Positions 1 through 10,905 of a stretch of DNA of 64,000 bases are shown piece by piece. Under the pieces are notes generated by a model. The model was not told the DNA's origin. It did not search any database and worked only from the letters and a program-made list of their open reading frames with translations. Source of the DNA: Siderastrea siderea. Lineage: Eukaryota > Cnidaria > Anthozoa > Scleractinia > Rhizangiidae. The translations under genes and the position numbers were made by a program. How positions within the stretch are numbered: position 1 is the first letter of the stretch; each line of letters starts with the position of its first letter. The DNA is taken from NCBI GenBank assembly GCA_964030785.1, contig OZ034971.1, positions 14,521,679-14,585,678 on the forward strand. Direction: 5' to 3'.

Positions 1-244
1 CATTTGAAATAAAAACACGTATAAGTTATGGAACGCCACTAGGTAGACGGCTAAATACAAGTACTCGGGAATTATCGCTGAAGTATGGAAGTCTGCGGAG
101 AACGAACCAATTTTGTCATTATTTCCTGTTTAGATGAATTTTAAATCCTATGCTCTGGAAAAAGACTCAGTTAAATACTTTCCTCTTGCAAGCAGTTTTT
201 GAGTTTCCACTCCAAAGGGAAAAATTTTGAGAATTTCTGAAATC

Positions 245-1745
245 TTCTTTAGGCTCAATTTCCTTTCTGATCATCGCTGGCTGTATATTCTCAGCTCGTA
301 TCCCAAAGGCTGCTGCTTGAGTGGGTAAGGTGAATGTTTTAAATTATAGCTTTTTCTGACACTAGACTTACCTCTTCAGCAATCAACGATTCGATATCTT
401 TGCTACCGGTTTGCTTGGAGTTCTTCTGCCGTTCAGGAGTGAGCACCGTACCCAACTGATGTATTGTGTATGAGTTGTAGGACATTATGTACACGATTTC
501 AAAACCAACATGCCTTTTGGGGTGGATGCGGTTCACACAGAAACGGGCGGGAAGAAAAATTATTCAATGTACTAGGTTCAGTGAAAACGACTGAAGGTGG
601 ATAGACCGACAAGAAAAACTTAAGCCACTAGCTGTGATCAAAAATCAATTTTCATCCTACCACCGGCACCACTTTTAGCTGATTTCGTAACACATTTTTA
701 CTCCAGTATTTCTTGCCTGGGGATGAAAGCGCTAAAGCGGGTTCAAGCTTTCAATTTTATACATGCGTGAAAATTTTAAGGAGGAGTTTTCTCTTTAGGC
801 AATTCAGAACACATACAATATGCTTGGTACAATTTAAAACAGACACCTTTGAAAAGCCGAAAGATGCTAACAACACATGGAGACTTTCGTTCAGTCTTTA
901 ATAGGAAGTGCTAACCAAATAAGTATATCGTACTTGTGGAGTAACACAATAAGATAAGACTTGTATTTGTGTGATCTTGAAATATGTTCACGCGTCTTAA
1001 CGGTAGGTAAACTTTTGTCTATTCTAAAATAAAGCATTATCATCGTGTATTTGCTGAAGGGAGCAATAACTCTTCAAAACTGAGATCTGTGAGATTCCGT
1101 GAAGGCAAAGCTTTCTCATATCTAAATTTATCCAATTTCCTTTCTGATCATCGCTGGTTGTATATTCAGTGTATATTCGCAGCTCATATTCTTTAAGCTG
1201 CTGCTTGAGTGGATCGTGTAAAATTTTTAAAATAGCATTTGCGGACTCTAGACCTACTTCTTCGTCCTCTTCGGCAATCAATGATTTGATATCTCTGGAA
1301 CTTTTGGTTGAAGTTCTTCGGCCGTTCAGTAGTGAGCGCCCAAGTGATGTATTGTACATGAGTTCTAGGACATAAGTATGGACAGTTTTAAAACCAACAT
1401 GCCTTTTGAGGTGGATGCAGTTCACACAGTAACGGGTGTAATGAACAATCAGCTTTACTTGGTGTAATGTAAACGACTGGAAGTGGGTAGGCCTATAAGA
1501 AAAACCTATTCCACTGGCTGTGATAAAAACTACTTTTCATCCTACCACACCACTGTTAGCTGATTTCGTGCAAAATTCCTGGGGATGACAGCGGTAAAGC
1601 GGGTTCAAGCTTTCAATTTTATACATGTGTGAAAATTCTAATTGGAGGACTTAATTCCCTTTAGACAATTCCAAACAGATACAAATTAAACCAGACACCT
1701 TTAAAAATCCGAAAGATGCTAACAGCACATATGGAGACTTTCGTT
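245..1745. repeat. tandem duplication, two copies of about 0.65 kb
   Basis: Copy 1 (about 245-895) and copy 2 (about 1125-1745) align over their whole length with scattered substitutions and small indels. Shared landmarks are the 'cctttctgatcatcgctgg' stretch near 259 and 1139, the antisense exon-like block at 339-536 and 1240-1425, and the 'gcgggttcaagctttcaatt' stretch near 737 and 1599. The spacing is about 880 bp. The divergence suggests an old duplication. Copy 1 has a good antisense splice donor (GAAGAG followed by GTAAGT) at the end of the coding-like block; copy 2 reads through the same point. Confidence 0.75.
1024..1425 (-). CDS. possible exon of an unrecognised gene (duplicated)
   Basis: This antisense open frame of about 130 codons is partly shared with the duplicated block at 339-536. 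The shared peptide contains 'KRHVGF' near its start and 'SLIAEE' further on. I do not recognise a family. In copy 1 the block ends at a GTAAGT donor, which is why an exon is possible; in copy 2 the frame continues with a hydrophilic stretch containing 'ILKILHDPLKQQLKEYELRI'. No acceptor, start codon or partner exon can be assigned with confidence. It may equally be non-coding repeat sequence. Confidence 0.2.
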   Translation of the reverse strand: MNCIHLKRHVGFKTVHTYVLELMYNTSLGRSLLNGRRTSTKSSRDIKSLIAEEDEEVGLESANAILKILHDPLKQQLKEYELRIYTEYTTSDDQKGNWINLDMRKLCLHGISQISVLKSYCSLQQIHDDNALF

Positions 1746-1934
1746 TACAATCAACTGCCGGGTTCCGTAACTGACGTGGGTTAAACTTTCCAATACTGCT
1801 TTTTCTCGTGTCCGGAAGCGAGAGGGCCTATTAAGCGAAAGCTAGGCAGAAAAAGAATTCATTGCGCATAAGCGCAGGGTGGAAATGTAAACATGGTTTT
1901 AAATATAATACATGGTAGTCGTTCCACAGCAAAA

Positions 1935-1967
<33 letters not shown>

Positions 1968-1973
1968 AATAAT
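1935..1973. repeat. (AAT)n microsatellite
   Basis: About ten AAT triplets with one interruption, in the intergenic DNA upstream of the 176-bp inverted-repeat element. Confidence 0.9.
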
Positions 1974-1999
1974 TAAAGCGGAAGATAGTCAAGATGGCG

Positions 2000-2175
2000 T
2001 AGCCTGTGAACAGGCTCCGCAGCGGGGAAAAAGCGCGAAAATAAACGAGCAAGCGAAGCGAGCCGAGCGTAGACTGGGGACACCCCCTCCCCGTCTCTTC
2101 GCTCGTTCCCGGGGCTCGTTCTCGCCCTTTGTTTTCTTCGCTCTTTCTCCGACCAGAGAGCCTGTTCACAGGCTA
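2000..2175. mobile_element. 176-bp MITE with exact 18-bp terminal inverted repeats
   Basis: The element begins TAGCCTGTGAACAGGCTC (2000-2017) and ends with its exact reverse complement (2158-2175). The inverted repeat is itself nearly palindromic (AGCCTGTGAACAGGCT). The interior is GC-rich and has no coding capacity. No clear target-site duplication is visible. It lies about 120 bp upstream of the MRPL43 start codon, so it may overlap that gene's promoter region. Confidence 0.8.
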
Positions 2176-2290
2176 AGATAGCTTTGATGGCTCGGCCAAA
2201 TGTTTGACCCGACAGTTTGAGACTGCTTACTTGGTATACCGCTTGCTTGAGGTACGTATGTCCAAAGGGTCTGGGAACTAATCTAAATTT

Positions 2291-2304
2291 CAAGATGGCG
2301 CAGG
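2291..2304 (+). promoter_or_regulatory. YY1-like motif overlapping the MRPL43 start codon
   Basis: CAAGATGGCGCAGG places the ATG inside the sequence AAGATGGCG. This is the classical YY1 core seen at the start codon of many TATA-less housekeeping genes in animals. No TATA box is visible in the preceding 100 bp. The functional role is inferred from the motif only. A second CAAGATGGCG occurs at 1990-1999 at the edge of the upstream MITE. Confidence 0.4.
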
Positions 2305-5300
2305 TTGGCATACCCAACAGGGTGTTTGGTCGATTTGTTCGCCCATTACAGCGGCTAGTTTTTAACTACTGTAAGCATGGGGGAAGCAGTAGAGGAATCA
2401 GGTAATGCATTAGTTATTGAAGTGATTATTTCGTTTAAAAGATCCGATTTTGACTGTAATCTGTACGCGCTTTTTTGTCATGAGGGAGTACATCGACAAG
2501 GAAATCGTGGAGTTTGCAAAACACAACCCTGAGGTGACTATTTATGTCAGAGAACGAAACGGGAAACATCCGAGGATCGTGGCGAATTTTTGTAAGTTGA
2601 TTTGGGAAGACTTTCGTATGTTATATTTATGTTTTATACGATTTTATTAGTTTACTTTATGTCTGAGGGAGAGTACCCAAGCGTGGGTACCGTATTTTCT
2701 CGAGTAAACGCCGGGGGCGTTTATTTAAAACTCGGCCTCGCAGACCCGGCGTTTATTCGAACCCGGCGTTTATTCGGGGCCCGGCGTTTATTTATTAAAT
2801 GCATTTTTCAGTATAGGAGGTTTATTGAATCAAGAACCAAATTTCAGCAAAAACGTTCACAAAATGTGAAACAATGTCATCAACTTTGTCTCATCTAAGT
2901 GAATCTGGTAAGTTATTTATCAAAAAAAAGCATCACTGACAGAAACAGGGAACTCTTCTCAACACCACGTTTCTCCATGCATGAAACACGGAGGAAGTGT
3001 ATCGGTTCAACTGCTCGACAGCAAACATACTGTGCAAGCAATTTAGAACAAGGTGGTGGTGAGGTTTCTTCTCCATCAGTTCTGAGAAAGGCAATTTTAT
3101 GGAATGATTCAATTGCAAGGAACCTGCTGGAGAAATGCTACAGAGACCCTTGAGATGTTCCTCGCTAACTAGTATGCAGTCACGACACATAATCCTGATT
3201 TAATATACCCATCTCGAATAAACGCCGGGACCCCGAATAAACGCCAGTGGCATTTATTTTAAACTCCGCCCTGTAGACCTGGCATTGATTTGAACCCGGC
3301 GTTTATTCGGGGTCTGGCGTTTAATCGAGAAAATATGGTATGTACTTCATGGAATTGATAATTGATCACCGTTAAATTTGATTTTCTAAAATGCCTATTT
3401 GAAATATTTTGTTGTTGTTGTTGTTGTTGTTGTTGTTGCCGTCGTCTTAAATTGACGAATGCTGTTCTAAATTAAGACTTGTAATCTTAATCCAAAGAGT
3501 TGGATTCAAGAGTGTTTGAATGTCTTAAGACTCTGTAGATCAAGGTTACCCTGGGTACCAGTGGATTTTCTCTCATGCCCCTTTGATTTCATGGAGCAGT
3601 CATTGGCCAAAAGTCAACAAGGCCAACAAAGTTTGTGCTTATTCAAGCTTGCGAGAAAAGCCTCTGGCACCCAGGGTAAATTAATGTTAAAAAATACAAA
3701 TGATTCACAGCGATTATTCAGCATATTCTTGATGCAGATTGTGGTTGATTCAATGCACCTTTATTACCAAACCTTTCCTCTAACTGAAATCTAGCCCTTG
3801 ATTCTTTTTTTTTTTGCTGTGTGACACTTTAAATGAGTTGAAAAATTTATCCCACTTTCGTACTCTGCTGAAATGAGGTGATAATAAACCCTTATCATTT
3901 GTTTGGCATAGTATTATAGAGTGCAAAATCACACCAAAATGAGTGCAAAATAATATAAGACCTTGTTATACTCATAAGTGCTGAATTAGACATGACTTTT
4001 GCCTATATATGACTGTCTTATGTGAATTTTGTAGTGTGTGTTGCTCACCTCATGAAAAATTGTAAACAACTCTCTTCATTTAACATTCTTGTTGCCTACA
4101 ACAACAAAATTCAAAATTGTATGGTATTTTTCATGTTGTAAACAACAGTCACAAGCAAGAGGGTATCAATGGGGTATAATTAATAAACAACTAAAAAAGC
4201 CTTTTAGCCAGTAAACGACAGAAGAGAAGATTATTCAGTTAATTTGTATGATTTCACAACTATTTTAGAGCTGGGACTTTATCCTTTTGCAAATTCAGCC
4301 ACGTCATCGAGCTAAAAATAGTCATTGAATTCTTGAAAATGAAATATGTTCACTGTAGGATACAATTAGTACTCCTATAAGTCATGGTCAAGATATTTAT
4401 GACCTAAAACCATTACACTTGGAATCATTTCTGTCAAGTTTGTCATGTTTATTATCCTGGGATCCTCCAAAACAAAACAATTTCAGCTTAAATTGGTACT
4501 ACAATCAAAAAATCACTTTTATTTTTTCTTCAGATTTCGAAACTATGTTTACTAAACACTCCCCAAGCGAAATTTTAAGGCTTAATTTATTTAAACTGCA
4601 TTTTCCATTTTAATGGTCTGCCATTATTACACCAGAAAGGATACAATGACGTCATTCACTCAAGAGCTGTAGAATGCAGTGTGTGAACACGGCTTACAAA
4701 TTATGCAAAACACGAGTTTGAGAGTCTGAAAGCTCAAATCTCCCTCGCTGCATACTAAATAAGGCATTTTCACACGCCCTGCATTCTAAAGTTCTTGAGT
4801 GAATGACGTCAATATATCCTTTCTGGTGTAACAATGGCGGACTTTTAAATCGGAAAATTGCAGTATAAATAAACAGTCTTCTTCTCAAAATTAAGGCTTA
4901 AAATTTCGCTTTGGGAGTGTTTAGTAAACAAAGTTTCAAAATCTGAAGAAAAAATTAAAGTGATTGTTTGATCGTAGTACCACTTTAAAGCAATTTATTA
5001 ATTTGAAAGTTATCAATGTGAGAAATTCTTGAATGCCCTACTTATAGCTGCCGTGTTTGCAAGGTCTTGCAAAAGGGAAAAGGAGCCTGTAAAGGGTTTC
5101 AAGAGGGCCTCAAGAAGAAAAACATGGGTTCAGAATAAATTGAAATTTTCTTCAAATAAAGACACACTGTTTTAAGTTTGAAAAGCATGTTTCAGATGAT
5201 CTACATCCATCTTCAGTTTCGAATGCAAATTAGATGGATGAAGATCATCCAAAACATGTTTTTAAAACTTAAAACAGTGTGTCTTTATTTGAAAATTATT

Positions 5301-6048
5301 TCTTGCCTGCTGTTATTTCGTAAATTGAAATTTACGTTTGTATCTCAAAAATATGATCAAATATTGTTAACTCGTCCAAGAAAATCTCCAACCTTTCACC
5401 ATTAAGTAGCAAATATGCTGAGAAGTTGCCATCCTTTTATGAGTTAGCCAGTGAATATTTAATTTTTTATTTACCAGTATGTGGCCACGATAGCAAAAAC
5501 ATTGTTATATGCTAAACAGTTGACCTGGTGATACCCTCAAGCAAGTTATGTGTTTGGTTTACACGAAATGATGGCGTTGTAGGTTAATCAGAAGAATGTC
5601 GCCTGCAACAGAGTTGTCCTGTCCTACTGTAATTGTCTGTAATAGTCCCACGACAGCAGACTACCACAAGTACTGAAGCCTAGAATACATCAATATCATA
5701 TATAAATTTATATATTTATTTATTTTTCTCCACTTGTAAACATCCAGCTGTCCCATTGAATTACCTCTTGATATTATATATTTTTACCTCTCTCTATTTG
5801 TTTTTTGGGTTTTAGTAAATGGCAACAGCAAAATAGTTGAAGTTAAGAACAAGAGTCCAGAGGAGATTGAAGAGTGGGTTGAAAGACTGAGGCATGAATC
5901 AGGAGTAAAAGTTCAGAAAATAAGACAATTTTGGCACACAGAGAATCCTTCCATACAAGGAACATGGACTCCATTCCTGAACAAACCTCCTTCACTGAGG
6001 CGATCAACTGTTAATGGTTTTCCAGCGCAAAAGCAATCAAGTAGTTGA
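2295..6048 (+). CDS. MRPL43: mitochondrial large ribosomal subunit protein mL43
   Basis: There are three coding exons: 2295-2401, 2485-2591 and 5816-6048, giving 447 nt and 148 aa plus a TGA stop. Introns are GT-AG; intron 1 is 83 bp and intron 2 is 3.2 kb. Both junctions fall after codon position 2 or 1 and join in frame. The protein has the mL43 hallmarks: 'RFVRPLQRLVFNYCKHGGSS' near the N terminus, 'VYV'-like strand followed by 'RIVANFLNG', and the C-terminal 'NPSIQGTW' and 'PFLNKP' motifs conserved with human MRPL43. The family belongs to the L51/S25/CI-B8 thioredoxin-like fold and acts in the mitochondrial large ribosomal subunit. Length (148 aa) is close to known orthologues. The start was chosen because it begins the conserved N-terminal region and sits in an AAGATGGCG context. 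Intron 2 hosts three inverted-repeat elements. Confidence 0.95.
2688..3341. mobile_element. inverted-repeat element in MRPL43 intron 2
   Basis: The left end reads TACCGTATTTTCTCGAGTAA and the right end is its imperfect inverse (TACCATATTTTCTCGATTAA on the - strand). Both ends carry several copies of a subterminal motif, GGCGTTTATTCG or its complement: near 2748, 2763 and 2783 on the left, and near 3223, 3240, 3298 and 3316 on the right. The roughly 400-bp interior has no recognisable coding content. No target duplication is obvious. Confidence 0.75.
3411..3438. repeat. (GTT)n microsatellite
   Basis: About nine GTT triplets inside MRPL43 intron 2. Confidence 0.9.
4486..4991. mobile_element. 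foldback MITE, about 0.5 kb
   Basis: The left arm (about 4486-4690) and right arm (about 4755-4991) are imperfect inverted repeats over about 200 bp each. Landmarks are 'tgacgtcattcactcaaga' at 4648 with its complement near 4798, and 'gtttactaaacactcccca' at 4546 with its complement near 4912. The whole element could fold into one hairpin. No ORF. It sits in MRPL43 intron 2. Confidence 0.85.
5153..5291. mobile_element. 139-bp palindromic MITE
   Basis: Arms of about 60 bp: CAAATAAAGACACACTGTTT at 5153 and its complement ending at 5291. A short spacer separates them. It sits in MRPL43 intron 2. Confidence 0.85.
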
Positions 6049-6767
6049 GTCTGAGTGTAGCATGCTTTGCAGGCTCTTTGTTAGCAAACACTGAATGTGA
6101 ACTTGTCCAGCAAGGAGAATTTGGCACATTTCTGTCTACCCTCAGTCCTCCATGCTAACACTACCATGTATCATGTTACTACACCTCTCCACACACAGCA
6201 GGCAACCCATCCAATTCCAACACCTTTACCTCATTTTGTCACTGATTCTTTTTGCATGCATCATTTTGTTGATATGGTTTTTTGTCATACAAAAGCACAT
6301 TTCTACAACGTACATGCAAGGAGGCTATAGTCATTCTCATTTCTCTGTGATCAAATGCCTGATGCCACATACTTACAGATGCAAGGTTCTCAGAGTGCTT
6401 CCAATAATAACAAAATAGCTTATTGATGGAGTGGTCGTAATGGAGGTTCTCACTGTATTGTGTGTTGTCTGAATGCTGTCAAAATGTTACTGTGTTATTC
6501 TCATTTCAATAACATACAATCTCTGCTTTTCAAAACTCAAGTAATGTTTGTATACTATACTGCTATCTTCGGTAATTGCTATGACAAACAAAAGGATGAA
6601 ACTCCACCAATCACCATGAGTGCGACCTTTGAACCCATTGCAAGGCTATTGACTGCTTTCAAAATGGGGAGGGGACTGGGAATGAATTTTTAAAATTAGT
6701 AGATTGACTGAAATTAAGTTTGACATCCAATGAAGCATCCAAGTTTGAAACAACGTGTAATTGTTCT

Positions 6768-6773
6768 AATAAA
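6768..6773 (+). terminator. candidate polyadenylation signal for MRPL43
   Basis: AATAAA about 720 bp after the MRPL43 stop, in AT-rich sequence. No other strong + strand signal was noted between the stop and this point, but the assignment is only by position. Confidence 0.35.
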
Positions 6774-7402
6774 AAATGAATAACTGGTCATGTTGGTTTT
6801 TTTAGAACTGGACAATTTACAGGGTTTCTATAGATGAAGTTAGGGAGGTAGAGAAGGTTACATGGGATTTTCACTACGTTTGAAAACTTAAGTGAATTTT
6901 AATCCACCTTCTTCAAACTTGTGATGGTTTTTAATTGTTCTGATCTACTCTTTCGTGTGGCTCTGAAGTTGTTTAATTTCTGCAATATTTTTGAATGGTT
7001 CCCAGGTCCTTAGTTGCTTCTAAAGTGGCATGTTGCCCAACAAGGTAGTCACTGGAAGGGATATATCAGAGGACCCTTGACTGAGAAAGACTGAGATCTA
7101 ATCTGTCATATGGGGGCCTAAGGGTTAGTTTTTACGTAATGCATGTATAATCTACCAGGTGAAATGTGTAAAATAACTCAGCACCTGGTGGCTGTCCTTG
7201 GTAGTGTACAGGTTTAGGATTAGGGTCCCAGTTATTGTATCCAGCAGTTCTGGGTTTTAATCCCAGACTCTGTGAAATAATCTGTTCTTTTGTAAAATGG
7301 AAATCTCACTGGAGACATCCTTGTGTTACTGCGAGTGTGCTCTGCGCATCTCGGGTCTGGTCTGAGATATTCGGGTTTCTAGGAATTTGCCTACTAATAC
7401 AA
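6774..7402. other. intergenic, nothing recognised
   Basis: About 630 bp between the MRPL43 3' end and the next MITE. Short open frames only; no motif or repeat relationship inside the window was recognised. Confidence 0.5.
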
Positions 7403-7689
7403 AGGTATTTTTGCGTGGTTTATGACTAGGTGGAAAAAGGAGATCTAAGCGAGGGCTATCAGAATCCAAAACGAAAACTGGGGGTAACCACCTATTTTGC
7501 AGAGATAATTGAGCTTAAATTTGGAAAGAAAATGCCATACATTCTTTGTATTTGAAAGCTTTTTTAGAATTACGGTTGCTTAATTATCTCTGAAAAATGC
7601 GTGGTTACCCACATTTTTCTTTTTAGATTCCAATAGGTCTTGTTGAGATCTACCTTTTCCCCATAGTCATAACTTTTGCAGAAATACCT
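7403..7689. mobile_element. 287-bp foldback MITE abutting the BEL 5' LTR
   Basis: The ends are AGGTATTTTTGC and its complement GCAGAAATACCT. Inverted arms of about 110 bp include 'gagatctaagcgagg' / 'tgttgagatctacc', 'gggtaaccacc' / 'gtggttaccc' and 'cagagataattgagc' / 'ttaattatctctg'. The right end is separated from the LTR by one base. Confidence 0.8.
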
Positions 7690-7690
7690 C

Positions 7691-7926
7691 TGGATAAAAG
7701 ACTTTGCAATTAAGATTTTTTCTCAAGTTATTTTGAACAATAGCTTTGAAGAACAATAGCAATAGCAATAGCAATTCGATTCAACTAACGAATCTGCGTA
7801 AGGTGATATAATTTTTTGGAGGTGTGAGATTTTTTTTTCGCAGTATTCGTTCGCCACGGTGAAAAGTGTAAAAGGTTCCAAGATGAGTCAGTAAATTCAA
7901 CGTGTTCAACCGTAAGTTTTGAGAAC
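7691..7926 (+). repeat. 5' LTR of the BEL/Pao element
   Basis: Begins TGGATAAAAGACTTTGCAAT and matches the 3' copy at 17605. Compared with the 3' LTR it contains about 30 extra bases around 7829-7860. The exact 3' boundary is uncertain; similarity to the 3' copy stops near 7923. Confidence 0.75.
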
Positions 7927-7959
7927 AAGAAACGGATAGCGGAGAACGGGTTAACGCCG

Positions 7960-9704
7960 AAGCATGCGGGGTCTCGCTGGAGGAATTTGAAAAAGCAAAA
8001 GCGAATCAACAAGATGCAACTGACAAAGCTGTACTCACGACTGGTGAGACTAATGTCTGAAGAATCAGTAAATATAGAGGCCATACTAATTACTCATAAG
8101 ACACAGAAGAGAAGATGTTGGATGTAATACAACTGTTAGAAGACTTAATGGTTACATACGTCTTTTATCAAGGACCTAAATTTTATAACACCTTAAACAC
8201 CGACATCTTCAACTCTTCCTCCCCTTTCTCCTTTAAAAAAGCAGTTAGGCATTTATTTGTAATAATTATTAGTATATTCTTTACAAAAATCTGGGAAAAA
8301 AACTGTTTAATGTTCAGCATTTGTAAACTTCCTTATTACTGATTGTTACTTAAATTTCCTTTTGATAATAATTTGTATCCGTCGCCGTAATTTTTATGCC
8401 ATCCTTGAAAAATTGTAATTGAGGAGGCCTAATTAACATAAACTTTATAGTTTCCTTTAGGCCTCCTCGCCATTACTTTCTATATTTTTGTATCTTTTTG
8501 TAATTGTAATCGTGCAATTTATAATGTGTGGTAAATAAATAAATAAATAAAAAAAGAATGGCGACAAGCAAAATTTGGCGCGCACCTAGGAGGAGATAGA
8601 TGAAGTCGCTAAAGACACAGACAAAGACATCTCGAGAGTCAGACTTTCTGGCCTTGCATACAAAGAAAGCTCCGTTGATCGGCCTGCTTCGTCCGAAATC
8701 GATTTTGAAGATGAAAAACCCCCAGAACCAAAGAAAATGCACGAGTTACCGGTTAGTCACGTGGACAGAAATTTGGAGAGGATCAGACTCCCAAAATTTA
8801 ACGGCGATAAAACTAAATTTGAGGATTTTTGGGCAACCTTCCAAAGCATCGTAGATGAGACAGATGAACCAGCTAAATTTAAAATGATACGATTGAAGAG
8901 CTGTCTCGAAGGAAAACCAGAAGAAGGAATTTCGAAGCTCGGGTTCTGCGAAGAAGCCTACAAAGAGGTAAAAAACACATTGAAACGTCGATTTGGAGGA
9001 GAAAGAAGACAACTTCAGAATTATCTCGAAGATGTGAAGAAAATTACCCCACTCCAGGAGGGAAGCACTCGTGAACTCGAGAAATTCGCTGACATTCTCG
9101 TTAGCATTATCGTACCCTTCCTGAACATAATCGATCGAGTGAATTGGAACCTGTTAGTCTCCTCCTCTCTCTTGTTGTGGAAAAAATTCCGAAGACCCTG
9201 TTGTCAAGATATTTTCGCTGGGTTTCAGAGAACCATCGTCTAGAATCACTAGAAACACTTCGAGATTGGATTACCGAAGAATCGGAATACCAAGTTAAAG
9301 CTATGGAAAGTATTGAGGGGCTCGGAGCTAAAGCAAAGCGCAAAGAAGACCGTAGAAAGAGTCGTACCTTTACCACATTTAGAGGAAGACGAAAAGAAGC
9401 CTTTGCATTTCAGCGAAAATGCTATCTTTGTCAAGGTAATCATGGGATATGGTCGTGTCAGCAGTTTAAAGATGCGAATGTCGATGAGAGGTGGAGAATC
9501 GCCAAAGACAAGAGACTATGCTTTCGTTGTTATGTAACAGTCACCAAGGGAAGGACTGCGTCAGAGCGGGAGCATGTGGAGAAAACGGCTGCAGAAAGAG
9601 TCATCACAAATTACTTTATCCTTCTGAAGAATGTGGAAACCGGGAAGTTTCTTCTAATGCTGAAAGTGTATCAAATCTTTCCTCACCATCTCCAAGAACC
9701 TTAA
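7960..9704 (+). pseudogene. BEL/Pao gag remnant (DUF1759-like, zinc knuckle)
   Basis: The main frame, 8737-9110, contains 'LPKFNGDKTKFEDFWATF', typical of the DUF1759 Gag region of Pao elements. A shift into another frame near 9120-9150 continues with 'LLSRYFRWVSENHRL' and then a zinc knuckle of CX2CX3HX4C form (CYLCQGNHGIWSC) at about 9421-9459. An N-terminal gag-like stretch before the LINE insertion (about 7975-8100) contains 'RLMSEESVNIEA'. Gag packages element RNA. The gene is broken by the LINE insertion and at least one frameshift. Confidence 0.8.
8115..8562 (+). mobile_element. 5'-truncated non-LTR retrotransposon (LINE) 3' end
   Basis: The short open frame 8115-8342 contains 'YQGPKFYNTL' followed by 'SFKKAVRHL'. 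This resembles the extreme C terminus of CR1/L2-like LINE reverse transcriptases. The 3' UTR holds a stem formed by GAGGAGGCCTAA (8421-8432) and its complement (about 8458-8469). The sequence ends in a (TAAA)n-like tail at 8533-8560. It interrupts the BEL gag: gag-like peptide is present before (about 7975-8100) and after (about 8580 on). Confidence 0.65.
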
Positions 9705-10035
9705 CAACCGTTACAAGTGACGTCATTGAAGGGAACACTGAACAAGCAACCGATGAACATCAGCACATTACTACCTCAGCCTCTGCACAGTACCAGGAAT
9801 TCGTATCTCTTCGTACTGTACCAGTGTGGTTGTCAGCCAAAGGAAAGAAGATTAAGTCAACGCTGTGCTAGAAGATAGAAGTACCGTTTCTTATGTGAAC
9901 GAGGAGGTAGACGGAGCTCTCAGTCTGTCTGCGACATACGAGAAAGCTACAGTAAACGTCCTCAACGAAGATGTTGAGACGTTCGACTCAGTGCCTGTCA
10001 GTTTAACCCTGGAGAGCTGTGATGGAAACGTCAAG
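9705..10035 (+). pseudogene. BEL/Pao retropepsin remnant, 5' part
   Basis: A one-base shift near 9856 separates the upstream frame from one reading 'VNAVLEDRSTVSYVNEEV'. This corresponds to the BEL protease active-site region, where the family norm is a D-[DS/DG]-[SG] triad. Here the site reads EDRS, so the catalytic triad is degenerate as well as frame-broken. The domain is then split at 10035 by the 865-bp G-rich element and continues after 10906. Confidence 0.65.
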
Positions 10036-10900
10036 GGACCGTTCATTTTTTATGGGGTAGGGGGGGGGGGGGGCTGGTGGGATTTGACGGGCAGTACCTG
10101 TAAAATATAATGACCCCGCCTCTACATTAGAAATTTTTACCTGCCCCCCCCCCCCTTGTAGTCCTAAATATTTTGAAATGACCCCTCCCTGCCATAAAAA
10201 AAAAGAAAAAAACAAACAGTGATAAAGTAAATCTAAAACTTATCAAGCTTAAATTAAACAGTCAATTCTAACACAGGAGTAAATAGATACCCCTAGAAGA
10301 TACCCCTAGAACCCACCATGAAAATTACCTTTAGTGCTTGTCTTTATTGACAAGCACTAAAGGTAATTTTCTGGTAGGGGTTCTAGGGGTATCTTCCCCT
10401 GGAAAATTTTAAAAATCTAGAGATGCTCTAATGCAATTTGCTGCATTCTGAAGTACATAAACAGACAATTAATTCCGGTTTAAAGCATTTTTTTTGGACA
10501 CTGTTATCAGTTGTTCAGTTGTTTAAGAATCAGACCAGCAGGAGGCCAAAAAAGAGTTGACATTCCCCTGGCTGTATTTTGTAGTGAAACGGTTGGGGGG
10601 GGGGGTAGAGTTGCCGTTGGGTGTATAATAAAGTAGGGGGGTCCGGGGGCATTCTCCCCCGGGAAAATTTGAATTTTCAGAACCTTAGAAACGCTATTTC
10701 TGGCCTTCTGGCACTGATGTTTGCAGTATTACAGATGCTGTCACTACTAAGCTTAAAGGCATTTTTTTTTGGTGACCCCTCCCTTTACACACCATATTTT
10801 TTTCGGCTGCCCCCCCCCCTTTGAAGCCATATTTTTTGGCATGCCCCCCCTCAAATCCCACCAGCCTCCCCCCCCCCCACCTCATAAAAATGAACGGTCC
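10036..10900. mobile_element. 865-bp G/C-rich TIR element nested in the BEL protease
   Basis: The exact 9-bp ends GGACCGTTC / GAACGGTCC continue inward as imperfect inverted repeats that include long poly-G (10059-10073) and poly-C (10869-10879) tracts and 'ggctggtgggattt' / 'aaatcccaccagcc'. It is flanked by the 5-bp direct repeat TCAAG (10031-10035 and 10901-10905). The host protease frame is in register across the site once the element and one TSD copy are discounted, which supports these boundaries. The interior has a strong hairpin at 10298-10394 and further G- or C-runs. No transposase. Confidence 0.85.
10298..10394. repeat. near-perfect 45-bp hairpin inside the G-rich element
   Basis: The left arm (10298-10342) begins AGATACCCCTAGAACCCACC and the right arm (10349-10394) is its complement with only a few mismatches. 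The loop is the 6 bases TTTATT. A partial duplicate of the arm start (GATACCCCTAGAA) lies at 10287-10299. Confidence 0.85.
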
Positions 10901-10905
10901 TCAAG

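Noticed and set aside
1912..2317. Overlapping frames on both strands
   Set aside because: Produced by the GC-rich inverted-repeat element and an AAT microsatellite.
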